Positions 35,707 through 43,306 of a stretch of 43,306 bases of DNA are shown here, piece after piece. The number at the start of each line of letters is the position of its first letter. Position 1 is the stretch's first letter. A program made the position numbers and the translations under genes. Under the pieces are notes generated by a model. It was given only the letters and a program-made list of their open reading frames with translations. It ran no database searches and had not been told where the DNA came from. Source of the stretch: an uncultured beta proteobacterium (lineage in GTDB: Bacteria; Pseudomonadota; Gammaproteobacteria; Burkholderiales; SG8-41); contig CAISJL010000149.1 in the NCBI GenBank assembly GCA_903885665.1, forward strand, positions 1 through 43,306, given 5' to 3'.

Positions 35707-36102
35707 TTACGCTACGATGCACAGCACTTCGCCACCAATGCCCAAGCCTCGCGCTTTACGATCTGTCATCACCCCTTTAGAGGTTGAAACAATCGCAACG
35801 CCAAGCCCGTTCATAACTCGCGGAATGTCACGGCTAGGTCTGTAAATACGTAATCCTGGTCGGCTTACGCGCTCAATTTTTTCAATAACAGGACTCCCAG
35901 CATAATACTTGAGGCTAACCTCGAGCTGAGGCTTTGAAGCTTCACCACGGATGGAGAAATCATCAATATAGCCCTCGTCTTTTAAAACTTTAGCGATCGA
36001 TGCCTTGAGCTTACTCGAAGGCATTGACACGGATTCCTTCTCCGCCTGCTGCGCATTGCGGATGCGAGTCAACATGTCGGAAATCGGATCATTCATGCTC
36101 AT
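35707..36102 (-). CDS. rpsH: 30S ribosomal protein S8
   Basis: S8 binds 16S helix 21 and, in E. coli, represses the spc operon at rplE. ATG 36102 ([19 protein letters not shown]) is the start, with AGGAG 8 nt upstream, giving 131 aa as in the family; a longer reading from 36132 would overlap rpsN. The C-terminal [20 protein letters not shown] segment is canonical. Confidence 0.98.
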   Translation of the reverse strand: MSMNDPISDMLTRIRNAQQAEKESVSMPSSKLKASIAKVLKDEGYIDDFSIRGEASKPQLEVSLKYYAGSPVIEKIERVSRPGLRIYRPSRDIPRVMNGLGVAIVSTSKGVMTDRKARGLGIGGEVLCIVA

Positions 36103-36125
36103 GCAAAATTCTCCTGCGGCCTGTC

Positions 36126-36431
36126 TTACCAACTAGCCTTGATTACGCCCGGGATTTCACCACGCATTGCTATCTCGCGTAACTTACCCCGTGCAAGTCC
36201 AAACTTGCGATACACGCCACGCGGGCGACCAGTCAGAGCGCATCTATTGCGCAACCGAACAGGGCTCGCGTTTCGCGGCAGTTTTTGCAACTTTAATCGC
36301 GCTTCATATCGATCTTCAGGTGACAACTTTTGATTCTCAACGATCGCCTGAAGCTCTGCACGTCTTGCCGCAAACTTCAACACGGTAACGCGACGTTTTT
36401 TATCACGATTGATTAATGCAACCTTGGCCAT
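36126..36431 (-). CDS. rpsN: 30S ribosomal protein S14
   Basis: The 101-aa long-form S14, without the zinc-binding cysteine set (only one Cys, in [12 protein letters not shown]). The family end segment [24 protein letters not shown] is present. It contrasts with the zinc-type S4 and L36 in the same window. It lies 9 nt after rplE. Confidence 0.98.
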   Translation of the reverse strand: MAKVALINRDKKRRVTVLKFAARRAELQAIVENQKLSPEDRYEARLKLQKLPRNASPVRLRNRCALTGRPRGVYRKFGLARGKLREIAMRGEIPGVIKASW

Positions 36432-36440
36432 ACTGTTTCC

Positions 36441-37136
36441 CTAGCTTCGAAAAGGAAATTTAAAAGCGGCTAACAACGCCCGACCTTCTTCATCAGATTT
36501 TGCCGTTGTTGAAATAGTAATATTCATGCCACGAATAGCATCAATTTTATCGTACTCAATTTCCGGAAAAATAATTTGCTCTTTGACGCCCATATTATAA
36601 TTACCGCGACCATCAAAACTGCGTCCAGATATGCCACGAAAATCGCGAATACGGGGCATAGCCACACTTACCAAACGATCCAAAAACTCATACATCCGAG
36701 CACCCCGCAATGTTACTTTACAACCAACCGGGTAACCTTCTCGAATTTTGAAGTTTGCAATAGCCTTACGTGACTTAGTGACCAAAGGACGCTGCCCTGA
36801 AATCTTAGTCATGTCAGCTACTGCAAAATCCATAATTTTCTTGTCTGCAACCGCTTCACCCACACCCATATTGAGCACTATTTTTTCAATCCTAGGAACT
36901 TGCATTGGACTCTTATAACCAAACTTTGCAGTCAATTCCTTTGCCACCGTCTCTTTAAAGTAAATACCGAACCGTGCAGGACCTTTGGGCCGCTCAGGCT
37001 TACCCTTTTTAGATCCTACCGCAACCGATGCAGATGACTTTGACTCTTTCGGCTCCTTCTTAGTCTGCGCCGGCTTTACGTCCTTAGCTGACTTGTTTTT
37101 TTTCGGATCTTTTTTGGAGTCTTTAGCTGAGCTCAT
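36441..37136 (-). CDS. rplE: 50S ribosomal protein L5 with Lys-rich N-terminal extension
   Basis: L5 binds 5S rRNA and contacts tRNA/S13. The core (about residues 53-231) is normal: [38 protein letters not shown], and the C-terminal [20 protein letters not shown]. It is preceded by about 52 extra residues rich in Lys, Ser, Ala and Pro, giving 231 aa against the usual 179. No ATG, GTG or TTG codon lies between the extension and the core in frame, and the ATG overlaps the rplX stop codon in an ATGA junction, so the extension appears genuinely translated. Function of the extension is unknown. Confidence 0.95.
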   Translation of the reverse strand: MSSAKDSKKDPKKNKSAKDVKPAQTKKEPKESKSSASVAVGSKKGKPERPKGPARFGIYFKETVAKELTAKFGYKSPMQVPRIEKIVLNMGVGEAVADKKIMDFAVADMTKISGQRPLVTKSRKAIANFKIREGYPVGCKVTLRGARMYEFLDRLVSVAMPRIRDFRGISGRSFDGRGNYNMGVKEQIIFPEIEYDKIDAIRGMNITISTTAKSDEEGRALLAAFKFPFRS

Positions 37137-37450
37137 ACATCCACCACTTCACCATTTGACTTAAAAAATCTAACTCTCCGTCCATCTTCTAGTTGACGGA
37201 TCCCAACGCGGTCGGCTTTTTTGGTTAACGGATTAAACAACGCCACGTTTGAAATATGAATTGGCATTTCCTTATCAATAATACCACCAGCATCGCCCTT
37301 TGCTGGATTGGGGCGCTGATGCTTCTTGACCTTGTTAATACCCTCGACCAGCAAGTGCTGAGTATCTACAACACCTTTAACTGTGCCGCGCTTTGTCCGA
37401 TCTTTTCCAGTGATAACTATTACGTCGTCACCTTTTTTAATCTTACGCAT
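37133..37450 (-). CDS. rplX: 50S ribosomal protein L24
   Basis: The 105-aa L24, an assembly initiator for the large subunit. The KOW-like start [20 protein letters not shown], then [14 protein letters not shown] and [12 protein letters not shown], define it. The length matches E. coli (104). It overlaps rplE by 4 nt and is 14 nt after rplN. Confidence 0.98.
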   Translation of the reverse strand: MRKIKKGDDVIVITGKDRTKRGTVKGVVDTQHLLVEGINKVKKHQRPNPAKGDAGGIIDKEMPIHISNVALFNPLTKKADRVGIRQLEDGRRVRFFKSNGEVVDV

Positions 37451-37464
37451 TGAATTTATACCCT

Positions 37465-37833
37465 CTACAACACTTCCGGCGCCAAGGATACGATCTTCAT
37501 GAAGCGCTCAGTACGAAGCTCACGAGTGACCGGTCCGAAAATCCGGGTGCCTATTGGTTCTAATTTTTGATTGAGCAAAACAGCTGCATTACCATCAAAC
37601 TTCAGCAATGAACCATCTTTGCGTCTAACACCCTTAGCGGTCCTAACAACAACCGCACTATATACCTCACCTTTTTTTACACGACCACGAGGCGCAGCAT
37701 CTTTAATGCTCACCTTTATTATGTCACCGATACCTGCATAGCGACGCTTTGAACCGCCGAGCACCTTTATGCACATAACAGACCTAGCTCCGGTGTTGTC
37801 AGCAACATCCAGTATAGATTGCATCTGAATCAT
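37465..37833 (-). CDS. rplN: 50S ribosomal protein L14
   Basis: The 122-aa L14, first gene of the spc group. [17 protein letters not shown] and the C-terminal [23 protein letters not shown] are diagnostic. It is preceded by an unusually wide 153-nt gap with a promoter match, consistent with the spc promoter of E. coli lying just upstream of rplN. Confidence 0.98.
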   Translation of the reverse strand: MIQMQSILDVADNTGARSVMCIKVLGGSKRRYAGIGDIIKVSIKDAAPRGRVKKGEVYSAVVVRTAKGVRRKDGSLLKFDGNAAVLLNQKLEPIGTRIFGPVTRELRTERFMKIVSLAPEVL

Positions 37834-37950
37834 GTTTGTTTCCTACTCATCTTTACTCCAACTTGAACGCCAACTTTGACGATCAGTTTTGGGGCCGCTT
37901 GGGCAAATTCCACCGCAATCCTCTTCGATGGACACTGAATGAAGCCGATA

Positions 37951-37979
37951 ATAATACAACAGAATTATTGACTACGCAA
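37951..37979 (-). promoter_or_regulatory. candidate spc operon promoter
   Basis: On the minus strand TTGCGT (37979-37974) and TATTAT (37956-37951) are 17 nt apart. They lie in the 153-nt rpsQ-rplN gap, the position of the E. coli spc promoter. A start near 37945 would leave a leader of about 110 nt before rplN. Confidence 0.5.
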
Positions 37980-37986
37980 TACTTTT

Positions 37987-38247
37987 TTAGAGGTTGCGTG
38001 TTTTTTCTACCAACTTAACCACCTTCCACGCTTTAGTCTTTGCTATTGGGCGGCACTCTTCAATAACAACTGTGTCCCCCTCCAGATACTCATCTTTAGC
38101 ATCATGTGCATGATACTTTTTAGAGCGCGTGATATATTTGCCAAGCAAGGGGTGTTTCACTCTACGCTCAACTAAAACCGTTACAGTTTTATCCATTTTG
38201 TTACTTACCACTCGACCCGTTAGGGTTCTTTTATTCGCTTCAGTCAT
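37987..38247 (-). CDS. rpsQ: 30S ribosomal protein S17
   Basis: The 86-aa S17, last gene of the S10 group. [20 protein letters not shown] and the [20 protein letters not shown] segment are diagnostic. It lies 15 nt after rpmC, and the following gap of 153 nt separates it from the spc group. Confidence 0.98.
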   Translation of the reverse strand: MTEANKRTLTGRVVSNKMDKTVTVLVERRVKHPLLGKYITRSKKYHAHDAKDEYLEGDTVVIEECRPIAKTKAWKVVKLVEKTRNL

Positions 38248-38262
38248 ATTGAACTCTGCCCG

Positions 38263-38448
38263 TTATGCCTTTGATCCAAGCTCAGTACGAACTCGTGCAA
38301 TATCCCTGCGCACTTTCCGTATCTGACTGGTATTCGTTAATTGCTGGGTTGCTTTTTGCATGCGCATTGAAAACTGCGTTTTAAGCAGATCTTCAAGATC
38401 TTTTTGCAGATCCGTAGGGCTCTTACCCTTAAGTTCCGATGCTTTCAT
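38263..38448 (-). CDS. rpmC: 50S ribosomal protein L29
   Basis: A 61-aa, mainly helical L29 near the polypeptide exit tunnel. [21 protein letters not shown] and the [16 protein letters not shown] end are canonical. It lies 3 nt after rplP. Confidence 0.97.
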   Translation of the reverse strand: MKASELKGKSPTDLQKDLEDLLKTQFSMRMQKATQQLTNTSQIRKVRRDIARVRTELGSKA

Positions 38449-38451
38449 TTT

Positions 38452-38868
38452 CTAACCTCCGACCAAGCGATGCACAAAGGTTGTCGCAATTGGCAGCTTT
38501 GCAGCAGCCAGACGAAACGCCTCTTTAGCCATTACCTCATTCACACCATCCATCTCATACAACACTTTTCCTGGCTGAATCTCGGCCACCCAATACTCTG
38601 GATTCCCTTTGCCATTACCCATACGAACCTCTGCAGGCTTTCTGGAAATTGGCTTGTCTGGGAAAATCCTAATCCAGATTCTACCGCCGCGTTTAATATG
38701 TCGAGTCATGGCACGACGTGCCGCTTCTATTTGACGAGCTGTTAAGCGACCACGACCAATAGCCTTGAGACCAAACTCACCAAAACTTACTTTATTTCCT
38801 CGGGTGGCAACGCCGGTATTCCGGCCCTTTTGCTCCTTTCGGTATTTACGCCTCGCTGGCTGTAGCAC
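38452..38868 (-). CDS. rplP: 50S ribosomal protein L16
   Basis: The 138-aa L16, at the peptidyl transferase and A-site region. [37 protein letters not shown] and [20 protein letters not shown] are diagnostic. Its start overlaps the end of rpsC by 23 nt, so it is translated by coupling. E. coli L16 is 136 aa. Confidence 0.98.
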   Translation of the reverse strand: MLQPARRKYRKEQKGRNTGVATRGNKVSFGEFGLKAIGRGRLTARQIEAARRAMTRHIKRGGRIWIRIFPDKPISRKPAEVRMGNGKGNPEYWVAEIQPGKVLYEMDGVNEVMAKEAFRLAAAKLPIATTFVHRLVGG

Positions 38869-39601
38869 GTTTTACTCCTGTCTTTGCAATTGTACGTCTC
38901 GGCTTACGCGCAGGCGGAGGAGCTGGCTCCTCAGCTGGTGCTGACAACTGGGCAAGCCCCGGATGTTCATTCTTACCTATCACTTCACCCTTAAACACCC
39001 ACACTTTGACACCAATAATACCGTAGGTTGTTTTAGCTTCTGAAGTTCCGTAATCAATATCAGCGCGCAACGTATGCAATGGCACGCGACCTTCACGATA
39101 CCATTCGGTCCGCGCAATTTCGATACCATTCAAGCGCCCAGCACTCATGATTTTAATGCCTTGTGCACCTAGACGCATTGCATTGGTAATCGCGCGTTTC
39201 ATTGCCCTTCGGAACATAATCCGCTTTTGCAATTGCTGACATATTGAATCTGCAATTAACTGAGCATTTAACTCTGGTTTTCTGACCTCTTCGATGTTGA
39301 CGTGCACTGGCACACCAAGCAATTTTTGTAAATCAGACTTTAAACGCTCAATATCTTCGCCTTTTTTACCAATAACCATTCCTGGCCGCGCACTAAATAC
39401 CGTGATTCTTGCATTTTTAGCAGGGCGCTCAATTACAACTTTTGAGACTGCAGCTTGTGATAAACGCGTTTTCAAATACTCACGCACTTTGATGTCTTCT
39501 AACAACATGCCCGCAAAGTTTTTGTTGTTGGCATACCAGCGCGAAGACCAGTTGCGATTAAAAGCCAATCTAAAACCAGTGGGGTGTATTTTTTGACCCA
39601 T
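38846..39601 (-). CDS. rpsC: 30S ribosomal protein S3
   Basis: A 251-aa S3 with an N-terminal KH domain ([20 protein letters not shown]) and C-terminal S3 domain ([21 protein letters not shown]). It ends with about 35 residues rich in Pro, Ala, Glu and then Arg/Lys, longer than in E. coli (233 aa). Such tails are, in my recollection, frequent in betaproteobacteria. It lies 3 nt after rplV and overlaps rplP. Confidence 0.98.
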   Translation of the reverse strand: MGQKIHPTGFRLAFNRNWSSRWYANNKNFAGMLLEDIKVREYLKTRLSQAAVSKVVIERPAKNARITVFSARPGMVIGKKGEDIERLKSDLQKLLGVPVHVNIEEVRKPELNAQLIADSICQQLQKRIMFRRAMKRAITNAMRLGAQGIKIMSAGRLNGIEIARTEWYREGRVPLHTLRADIDYGTSEAKTTYGIIGVKVWVFKGEVIGKNEHPGLAQLSAPAEEPAPPPARKPRRTIAKTGVKRATASEA

Positions 39602-39604
39602 ACT

Positions 39605-39943
39605 TTATTTCCTTCCGTCACCGACAGAAATGTAAACATGGCATGTCGGCTTAAGAATCCGCACTCCACGACCTTTTGCTCTTGCCGAAAAGCGCTTCAT
39701 AACTGGACCCTTTTCTACGTAGATACTGGTAATTTTTAACTCATCAATATCTGCACCATCGTTATGCTCAGCATTAGCAATTGCCGATTCCAACACTTTA
39801 CGAATAATTACCGCCCCTTTTTTAGGGGAGAAATTTAGAATATTTAGAGCGTGCTCAACTTTTTGGCCGCGTATTAAATCTGCGACCAACCTACCTTTTT
39901 GGGCAGATAGTCTGACGCCTAATAATTTAGCTGTGGTGTTCAT
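39605..39943 (-). CDS. rplV: 50S ribosomal protein L22
   Basis: The 112-aa L22, lining the exit tunnel. [20 protein letters not shown] and the tunnel hairpin region around [17 protein letters not shown] are intact. The length matches E. coli (110). It is 11 nt after rpsS and 3 nt before rpsC. Confidence 0.98.
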   Translation of the reverse strand: MNTTAKLLGVRLSAQKGRLVADLIRGQKVEHALNILNFSPKKGAVIIRKVLESAIANAEHNDGADIDELKITSIYVEKGPVMKRFSARAKGRGVRILKPTCHVYISVGDGRK

Positions 39944-39954
39944 CTCTAGTTACC

Positions 39955-40257
39955 TTACTTTGATGCCGAGGACTTTTTATCACCTGACGATGACCCGCCG
40001 GTTTTTGTATGCCCTTTGAACGTACGGGTATGCGCGAATTCTCCCAGCTTGTGTCCGACCATATTTTCTGTCACATAAACTGGTATATGTAGCTTTCCGT
40101 TATGTACAGCGATGGTAAGTCCAACAAAGTCTGGCAAAATAGTAGAACGTCTAGACCATGTTTTAACTGGGCGTTTGTCTGAACTAGCCTTAGCTGCTTC
40201 AACTTTAGCCATCAGATGATGATCTACGAATGGGCCTTTTTTAATCGAACGTGACAT
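39955..40257 (-). CDS. rpsS: 30S ribosomal protein S19
   Basis: The 100-aa S19 of the 30S head. [41 protein letters not shown] and [17 protein letters not shown] are diagnostic. The last 14 residues or so are Ser/Gly/Lys-rich and make it about eight residues longer than in E. coli (92). It lies 9 nt after rplB. Confidence 0.98.
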   Translation of the reverse strand: MSRSIKKGPFVDHHLMAKVEAAKASSDKRPVKTWSRRSTILPDFVGLTIAVHNGKLHIPVYVTENMVGHKLGEFAHTRTFKGHTKTGGSSSGDKKSSASK

Positions 40258-40266
40258 CTCTACCCC

Positions 40267-41100
40267 TTATGCCGTGGCTTTCGCATTGCGACGACGTACA
40301 ATCATGCCGCTAGTGCGTTTGTTTTTGCGTGTCTTGTATCCCTTAGACATGACGCCCCATGGACTAACCGGTGCTTGCGCAGCAGCTGTCCGACCTTCAC
40401 CACCACCGTGTGGGTGATCGATAGGATTCATCGCCACACCGCGTACTGTAGGACGAATACCACGCCACCGAACACGTCCCGCTTTACCAATCGACTCTAA
40501 GGAGTGCTCTTCGTTGCCTACCTCACCAACAGTAGCACGGCAATTGACGTGCACCTTGCGTATCTCGCCTGAACGCAAACGCAATTGAGCATAGTCTCCT
40601 TCTCTTGCTAGAAGCTGTGTTGATGTTCCTGCAGCACGTGCTATTTGCGCACCTTTACCAGGCATCATCTCTACGCAACAAACTGTCGTTCCAACAGGGA
40701 TATTGCGCAAAGGTAAAGCGTTACCCGGCTTAATTGGGGCCTCCGCACCAGACATAACTTGTGTGCCGACACTCAAACCCCTAGTTGCTATCACGTAACG
40801 ACGCTCACCATCAGCATAACAAAGCAATGCCAGATGAGCACTTCGATTAGGATCGTATTCGATCCGCTCAACCTTTGCAGGTATCGCATCTTTATTACGC
40901 TTGAAATCAACCATTCGGTAATGCTGCTTGTGGCCTCCGCCCCTATGACGAATTGTAATTCTGCCGTGGGCATTGCGTCCCGATTTCTTCGACTGTGATT
41001 CTACTAAGCTAGCAACAGGCTTACCTTTATGCAAGCCTGGTGTTACTACCTTTACTAAACCACGCCGCCCTGGTGAAGTTGGCTTAACTTTGACTAACAT
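40267..41100 (-). CDS. rplB: 50S ribosomal protein L2
   Basis: The 277-aa L2, close to the peptidyl transferase centre. [10 protein letters not shown]-like [12 protein letters not shown] at the start, [15 protein letters not shown] in the middle and [15 protein letters not shown] near the end (with the conserved His used in peptidyl transfer models) are present. The start overlaps the stop of rplW by one base. E. coli L2 is 273 aa. Confidence 0.98.
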   Translation of the reverse strand: MLVKVKPTSPGRRGLVKVVTPGLHKGKPVASLVESQSKKSGRNAHGRITIRHRGGGHKQHYRMVDFKRNKDAIPAKVERIEYDPNRSAHLALLCYADGERRYVIATRGLSVGTQVMSGAEAPIKPGNALPLRNIPVGTTVCCVEMMPGKGAQIARAAGTSTQLLAREGDYAQLRLRSGEIRKVHVNCRATVGEVGNEEHSLESIGKAGRVRWRGIRPTVRGVAMNPIDHPHGGGEGRTAAAQAPVSPWGVMSKGYKTRKNKRTSGMIVRRRNAKATA

Positions 41101-41426
41101 TATTTAACCTCCCCTTCTGCGAAGGTGATTTCTTGTCCAGCCTTGAGACTGACGTAGGCTTTCTTCCACTGACTACGCCGCCCAACAAATCGTCCAAATC
41201 GTTTTTCTTTACCGCGTACGTTAACGACATGGACGTTTTCAACCGACAACTGCTCATCTTTTTTGCTTAACATCAGCTCAACCGCAGCCTTGATTTCCGG
41301 CTTTGTTGCATCACGAGCCACGCGAAACACTACTTGATTGTGCTTTTCACCAACGAGTGTACTCTTCTCCGAAATGACGGGCGCAAGCAACACCTGTGTT
41401 AGACGTTCTGTGCTGTATACGGTCAT
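41100..41426 (-). CDS. rplW: 50S ribosomal protein L23
   Basis: The 108-aa L23, docking site for trigger factor and [28 protein letters not shown] and the [18 protein letters not shown] segment are diagnostic. It overlaps rplD by 4 nt and rplB by 1 nt. Confidence 0.98.
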   Translation of the reverse strand: MTVYSTERLTQVLLAPVISEKSTLVGEKHNQVVFRVARDATKPEIKAAVELMLSKKDEQLSVENVHVVNVRGKEKRFGRFVGRRSQWKKAYVSLKAGQEITFAEGEVK

Positions 41427-42043
41427 GACAACATCTCCTCAATCTTGGCCACAGCGGCTTTGGTCAGCAATACCTTACCGTGACGAATCAGGCTTACAGG
41501 ATCTGTATGGGTAACATCAACCACAGAAACATGCGGCAGGTTACGGGCTGACAAACGCAAGTTTTCCTCTAATGAATCTGTAATAATTAAAACACTATCC
41601 AAACCCATCGCATTCAACTTCATCGCCAAAACTTTTGTTTTAGGCACTTCAATTGAAAAAGTATCGACCACTACCAGCCGATCTTCACGCGCCAGTTGCG
41701 ACAGAATTGAGCGCATACCAGCCCTATACATTTTCCGGTTTAACTTGTGTGAGTAATTCTCATCTGGAGAATTCGGGAAAGTCCGGCCACCGCCCCGCCA
41801 CAATGGGCTTGAAGTCATACCAGCGCGAGCTCGCCCCGTACCTTTCTGACGCCAAGGTTTTTTGGTTGAATGCTTTACGTTGCCTCGATCCTTTTGCGCG
41901 CGTGTCGCCAGGCGGGCATTAGCCATATAGGCCGTTACAACCTGATGTATCAAAGCTTCGTTATATTCTTTGCCGAAGGTCAAATCAGCAACCGCTAATT
42001 TCGCAGTTGCCTGCCCTTGCTCATTTAATACGTTAAGTTCCAT
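41423..42043 (-). CDS. rplD: 50S ribosomal protein L4
   Basis: The 206-aa L4. The tunnel-lining loop is seen as [19 protein letters not shown] with [14 protein letters not shown]. In enterobacteria L4 represses its own S10 operon by attenuation and translation control in the leader before rpsJ; here the candidate structure lies instead between rpsJ and rplC. It lies 12 nt after rplC. Confidence 0.98.
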   Translation of the reverse strand: MELNVLNEQGQATAKLAVADLTFGKEYNEALIHQVVTAYMANARLATRAQKDRGNVKHSTKKPWRQKGTGRARAGMTSSPLWRGGGRTFPNSPDENYSHKLNRKMYRAGMRSILSQLAREDRLVVVDTFSIEVPKTKVLAMKLNAMGLDSVLIITDSLEENLRLSARNLPHVSVVDVTHTDPVSLIRHGKVLLTKAAVAKIEEMLS

Positions 42044-42055
42044 AACTTAGCGCCT

Positions 42056-42742
42056 CTACTTTGCTGAGGCGGCCTTGCCGCCCTGTTTAACCGCTGGCGG
42101 ACGTCTGGCGCGCACAGCTGGCCGCACCAATACATCACCGCCTCGCGATCCCGGAATCGCACCGTGGATCAACAATAAATTACGCTCAGCATCAATACGC
42201 ACAATTTTCAAAGACTGTTGCGTTCTTTGAGCTGCGCCCATGTGCCCCGGCATTTTCTTGCCCGGAAATACGCGACCTGGATCCTGAGCCATACCGATAG
42301 AGCCCGGCTTGTTATGGGAGACGGAGTTACCATGGCTTGCGCGATTGGATGAAAAGTTATGACGCTTGATTACGCCAGCAAATCCCTTACCTTGGGATAC
42401 GCCAGTAACGTCAACGTATTGCCCTACCTCAAAAATTGTAGCAGGTATAACAGCTCCAGCTTGTAACTCTGCTTGTTTTTCAGGGGTTACAGTGAACTCA
42501 CGCAGAACACGTCCTGCTTCAATTCCCGCTCTTGCATAGTGCCCCGCTGCGGCCTTTACGACCCTCGAGGCACGACGCTTCCCAAAGGCGAGCTGTACTG
42601 CTGAGTAACCATCTACCGCGACACTCTTTATTTGAGATACACGATTATTTGAGACGTCAACGACAGTCACTGGAATGGTGTCACCATCGTCAGTAAATAT
42701 CCGCGTCATGCCGACTTTACGGCCGACTAGTCCTAAACTCAT
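42056..42742 (-). CDS. rplC: 50S ribosomal protein L3
   Basis: The 228-aa L3 with a Lys/Ala/Pro-rich C-terminal tail longer than in E. coli (209 aa). [41 protein letters not shown] and [20 protein letters not shown] are diagnostic. ATG 42742 is preceded by an AAAGG Shine-Dalgarno sequence that can pair with the upstream T-run (42751-42765). It lies 101 nt after rpsJ, unusually far for this operon. Confidence 0.98.
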   Translation of the reverse strand: MSLGLVGRKVGMTRIFTDDGDTIPVTVVDVSNNRVSQIKSVAVDGYSAVQLAFGKRRASRVVKAAAGHYARAGIEAGRVLREFTVTPEKQAELQAGAVIPATIFEVGQYVDVTGVSQGKGFAGVIKRHNFSSNRASHGNSVSHNKPGSIGMAQDPGRVFPGKKMPGHMGAAQRTQQSLKIVRIDAERNLLLIHGAIPGSRGGDVLVRPAVRARRPPAVKQGGKAASAK

Positions 42743-42750
42743 TTTTATTA

Positions 42751-42823
42751 CCTTTTTAAAAAAGGCGCCGACTGCAATTGGCCGGCAACTTCATTATTAT
42801 TTAACTCTAGTGTCAATCACTAG
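42751..42823 (-). promoter_or_regulatory. attenuator-like structure between rpsJ and rplC
   Basis: On the minus strand three elements occur in order: a 6-bp hairpin CTAGTG/CACTAG (42823-42807); a second 6-bp stem GCCGGC/GTCGGC with one G-U pair and an 8-nt loop (42786-42767), then GCC and six Ts, the form of an intrinsic terminator; and a CCTTTTT/AAAAAGG inverted repeat (42765-42751) that includes the rplC Shine-Dalgarno sequence. It may limit transcription or translation of rplC relative to rpsJ. Confidence 0.5.
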
Positions 42824-42843
42824 CACCAACAACCATGCTACTT

Positions 42844-43161
42844 TTACAACTTAATCTCTACATCTACCCCTGCAGGCAAATCTAACTTCATCAAAGCATC
42901 AACAGTCTTATCCGTTGGGTCAATGATATCCATTAATCTTAAATGACTACGAATTTCTAATTGCTCTCGTGAAGTTTTATTCACATGAGGTGAACGCAAT
43001 AAATCAAATCGCTGCTTACGAGTAGGCAGTGGGATCGGGCCTTTCACTACAGCACCAGTGCGCTTCGCTGTCTCGACAATCTCCAAAGCAGATTGATCAA
43101 TTAGGCGGTAATCAAACGCTTTTAAACGGATACGAATTTTTTGACTTTTCAAGGCTGCCAT
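42844..43161 (-). CDS. rpsJ: 30S ribosomal protein S10
   Basis: The 105-aa S10 (NusE), also part of transcription antitermination complexes. [19 protein letters not shown] and [19 protein letters not shown] are diagnostic. The N-terminus has a couple of residues more than the E. coli protein (103 aa). It starts only 3 nt after the tuf stop codon, so it is read as part of the tuf transcript. Confidence 0.98.
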   Translation of the reverse strand: MAALKSQKIRIRLKAFDYRLIDQSALEIVETAKRTGAVVKGPIPLPTRKQRFDLLRSPHVNKTSREQLEIRSHLRLMDIIDPTDKTVDALMKLDLPAGVDVEIKL

Positions 43162-43164
43162 AAT

Positions 43165-43306
43165 CTACTCGATCACCTTTGCGACAACGCCGGCACCCAC
43201 CGTACGGCCACCTTCTCGCACCGCAAACCGCAATCCATCTTCCATCGCGATCGGCTGTATCAATGTCACCGTCATCTGCACATTATCTCCAGGCATCACC
43301 ATCTCC
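43165..43306 (-). CDS. tuf: elongation factor Tu, C-terminal end (partial)
   Basis: The last 47 codons of EF-Tu run off the right edge; the rest is outside the window. The translated end reads [11 protein letters not shown], then [20 protein letters not shown] and [12 protein letters not shown], which is domain 3 of EF-Tu. It ends in TAG, 3 nt before the rpsJ start. Placement directly ahead of rpsJ is the classic str-S10 junction. Confidence 0.97.
   Translation of the reverse strand, partial: EMVMPGDNVQMTVTLIQPIAMEDGLRFAVREGGRTVGAGVVAKVIE

Noticed and set aside
42801-42843. TTGACA motif as a promoter for rplC
   Set aside because: A perfect TTGACA is present on the minus strand, but no acceptable -10 box lies 16-18 nt away.
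1-43306. CRISPR arrays, IS elements, prophage, tRNA or rRNA genes
   Set aside because: No regularly spaced repeats, transposase or integrase ORFs, or tRNA-like folds were recognised; short tRNA-like or ncRNA genes cannot be excluded by eye.

Overview
The window reads as a chromosomal segment of a betaproteobacterium in the order Burkholderiales, most like the Alcaligenaceae/Burkholderiaceae group. The evidence is two periplasmic Bug-family (TctC-like) receptors, a TctD/TctE-type two-component system, the uvrA / MFS / ssb arrangement, the fmdB-DUF502-aspS-nudB cluster, and an S10-spc-alpha ribosomal block with secY-infA-rpmJ order. Base composition is moderate rather than GC-rich. The genus cannot be fixed from sequence alone.

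Region 1 (1-11.2 kb) is accessory and metabolic. An AT-rich left end holds a small stand-alone LuxR-type HTH gene. A Bug receptor on the minus strand is followed by three tandem MmgE/PrpD-family genes, a second Bug receptor, a large membrane protein fused to a spermidine-synthase-like domain, and a convergent MFS transporter. Solute receptors flanking acid dehydratase/decarboxylase-like enzymes suggest uptake and breakdown of an unidentified carboxylic acid.

Region 2 (11.4-18.2 kb) holds a penicillin-binding endopeptidase/carboxypeptidase, a TctD/TctE-like regulator and sensor pair, an Atm1/HMT-type ABC half-transporter, and nadA with its own promoter and an adjoining palindrome.

Region 3 (18.3-28.9 kb) is housekeeping. 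A minus-strand run of ssb, fmdB-type zinc ribbon, DUF502 membrane protein, aspS, a barnase-like RNase, barstar and nudB is followed by an MFS gene divergent from uvrA, and a glycerate 2-kinase directly behind uvrA. The RNase/barstar pair is wedged between aspS and nudB.

Region 4 (29.0-43.3 kb, minus strand) is the ribosomal superoperon, read from the right edge: tuf (partial), rpsJ, rplC, rplD, rplW, rplB, rpsS, rplV, rpsC, rplP, rpmC, rpsQ / rplN, rplX, rplE, rpsN, rpsH, rplF, rplR, rpsE, rpmD, rplO, secY, infA, rpmJ / rpsM, rpsK, rpsD, rpoA, rplQ. Promoter-like sequences lie at the spc (rpsQ-rplN) and alpha (rpmJ-rpsM) boundaries. A terminator-like hairpin lies between rpsJ and rplC, and a symmetric terminator separates rplQ from the glycerate kinase gene. 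Oddities are a Lys-rich N-terminal extension on L5, a four-cysteine zinc-type S4 with a GTG start, and the attenuator-like element ahead of rplC.

I saw no rRNA or tRNA gene, CRISPR array, insertion sequence or prophage. I found no wholly new system that I can defend; the best leads are the MmgE/PrpD-Bug cluster, the RNase/barstar pair, the L5 extension and the rpsJ-rplC element.
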